Assembly (NCBI GenBank): GCA_027364775.1 | Contig: DAHXOS010000051.1 | Span: forward strand, 1 to 5,707 | Length of the DNA: 5,707 nucleotides | Direction: 5' to 3' | From: a bacterium | GTDB lineage: Bacteria; Patescibacteriota; Microgenomatia; Daviesbacterales; UBA10151 | The notes under the pieces: model-generated | Told to the model about the DNA's origin: nothing | The model's database searches: none | The model's input: only the letters and a program-made list of their open reading frames with translations | Program-made: the position numbers and the translations under genes | Shown here: one piece after another, positions 5,389 to 5,707 of the stretch | Layout of the letters: every line of letters starts with the position of its first letter | How positions within the stretch are numbered: the stretch's first letter is position 1

Positions 5389-5459
5389 TTAATTTTAAAG
5401 ATGCAAATATTAAATTGGTTTGAGTAATCACATCAGCAGGATTTTGAATTTATAACCAT

Positions 5460-5499
5460 AAAAAAAGCTTACCCTTGTCCGTCCTCAAAGGTAAGCTTT
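5460..5499 (-). terminator. Intrinsic terminator on the minus strand
   Basis: AAAGCTTACC (5464-5473) and GGTAAGCTTT (5490-5499) form a perfect 10-base stem with a 16-base loop. Read on the minus strand, the stem runs straight into a run of seven Ts (complement of 5460-5466), a standard Rho-independent layout. The + strand reading has no T-run after it. It points toward the glycosylase gene, which starts about 105 bases further on, and no protein gene lies in front of it within the window. Confidence 0.7.
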
Positions 5500-5649
5500 C
5501 AATAATTAATATATTAATGTTTGTTAGTAAGAGAGCTATAAAGTAATTGTAAGAATTAAATCAAAGATAAAAAGGTTATATGAACTCTCCCAAATTTTAT
5601 TAAAAAATTCTGCTTGTCATTTGAGCTTAATGCATTGTAATTATTAACA

Positions 5650-5658
5650 TGGTAAAAT
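5650..5658 (+). promoter_or_regulatory. Predicted extended -10 element of the tRNA-Pro promoter
   Basis: TGGTAAAAT is a TGn plus TAAAAT arrangement of the same kind as the one before infA, ending 13 bases before the first base of the mature tRNA. No convincing -35 lies 16-18 bases upstream. An alternative pair is TTGTCA (5614-5619) with TAATTA (5638-5643) at 18-base spacing. Confidence 0.4.
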
Positions 5659-5671
5659 TTACAAGCTGTAA

Positions 5672-5707
5672 CGGGGTGTAGGTCATCGGTAGACCGCTCG
5701 CATGGGG
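5672..5707 (+). tRNA. tRNA-Pro (anticodon GGG), 5' part only
   Basis: The first 37 bases of a tRNA are visible before the window ends. The acceptor strand is CGGGGTG (5672-5678), starting with the C1 typical of bacterial tRNA-Pro, followed by T8 and A9. The D stem is GGTC (5681-5684) paired with GACC (5692-5695), and the D loop contains GG. The anticodon stem strand CTCGC (5697-5701) leads to A32, T33, anticodon GGG at 5704-5706 and G37, fitting proline codon CCC and, by wobble, CCT. Position 15 appears to be T rather than the usual purine. The 3' half, including the T arm and any CCA, lies outside the window, so the call rests on half the molecule. Confidence 0.85.

Larger units (their letters stand above)
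5389..5671. other. Intergenic region without a protein gene
   Basis: Together with the hairpin at 5356-5388 this makes about 316 bases between the glycosylase start and the tRNA. I found no ORF longer than about ten codons from an ATG on either strand. It contains a minus-strand terminator (5460-5499), the perfect AT-only palindrome ATTAATATATTAAT (5505-5518), and pairing segments at 5531-5540 with 5577-5589 (GAGAG/CTCTC plus TATA/TATA) and 5612-5617 with 5661-5666 (GCTTGT/ACAAGC). The right end holds the probable tRNA promoter. Confidence 0.6.

Noticed and set aside
5505..5518. 14-base palindrome ATTAATATATTAAT as an operator
   Set aside because: It is made only of A and T in a very AT-rich spacer, so chance occurrence is likely, and no adjacent promoter supports a regulatory role.
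1..5707. Alternative genetic code with TGA read as glycine
   Set aside because: No conserved protein here contains an in-frame TGA and every family is full length in the standard code. All stops are TAA, which neither supports nor needs recoding.
1..5707. CRISPR array, insertion sequence, prophage or defence genes
   Set aside because: There are no regularly spaced repeats, transposase or integrase motifs, or target-site duplications. The gene content is housekeeping throughout.

Overview
The window comes from an AT-rich bacterial genome and carries the distal half of the spc/alpha ribosomal-protein cluster. Ten genes lie on the + strand (map, infA, rpmJ, rpsM, rpsK, rpsD, rpoA, rplQ, rplM, rpsI). 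A convergent uracil-DNA glycosylase gene and the start of a tRNA-Pro gene follow. The compact proteins, the zinc-less S4, the S11 tail ending in a PHNGPR...KKRRV motif and the IEVIY variant of methionine aminopeptidase suggest Candidate Phyla Radiation / Patescibacteria, perhaps Microgenomates. That placement is an inference from sequence style, not a phylogeny. All eleven protein genes end in TAA, and none has an in-frame TGA, so there is no sign of the TGA=Gly code of some other CPR lineages.

Region by region: 1-424 is the 3' part of map. A 116-base spacer (425-540) has the best promoter-like sequence in the window, just upstream of infA (541-783). rpmJ (799-915) follows and was found by eye. 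A 135-base spacer (916-1050) holds a strong Shine-Dalgarno sequence with no start codon after it and an imperfect stem-loop. Then come rpsM, rpsK, rpsD, rpoA, rplQ, rplM and rpsI (1051-4779), several of them overlapping. A weak hairpin at 4779-4810 separates rpsI from the minus-strand glycosylase gene (4798-5355). The stretch 5356-5671 has no protein gene but holds a clear intrinsic terminator pointing left. tRNA-Pro(GGG) begins at 5672 and is cut by the window end.

The + strand genes make translation initiation factor 1, ribosomal proteins of both subunits, the RNA polymerase alpha subunit and the enzyme that trims initiator methionine: one growth-linked operon, probably with internal promoters. 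Start sites fall into two groups. Genes overlapping their upstream neighbour (rpsK, rplQ, rpsI) have purine-rich Shine-Dalgarno-like sequences, while most genes behind AT-rich spacers (infA, rpsM, rpsD, rpoA) do not.

Most of the window is ordinary housekeeping DNA, and I see no new multi-gene system. The points most worth a second look are a family 4-type uracil-DNA glycosylase with no cysteine at all (so no canonical 4Fe-4S cluster), an IF-1 with an eight-residue insertion, the unusual rpsM leader, and a minus-strand terminator with no recognisable gene in front of it.
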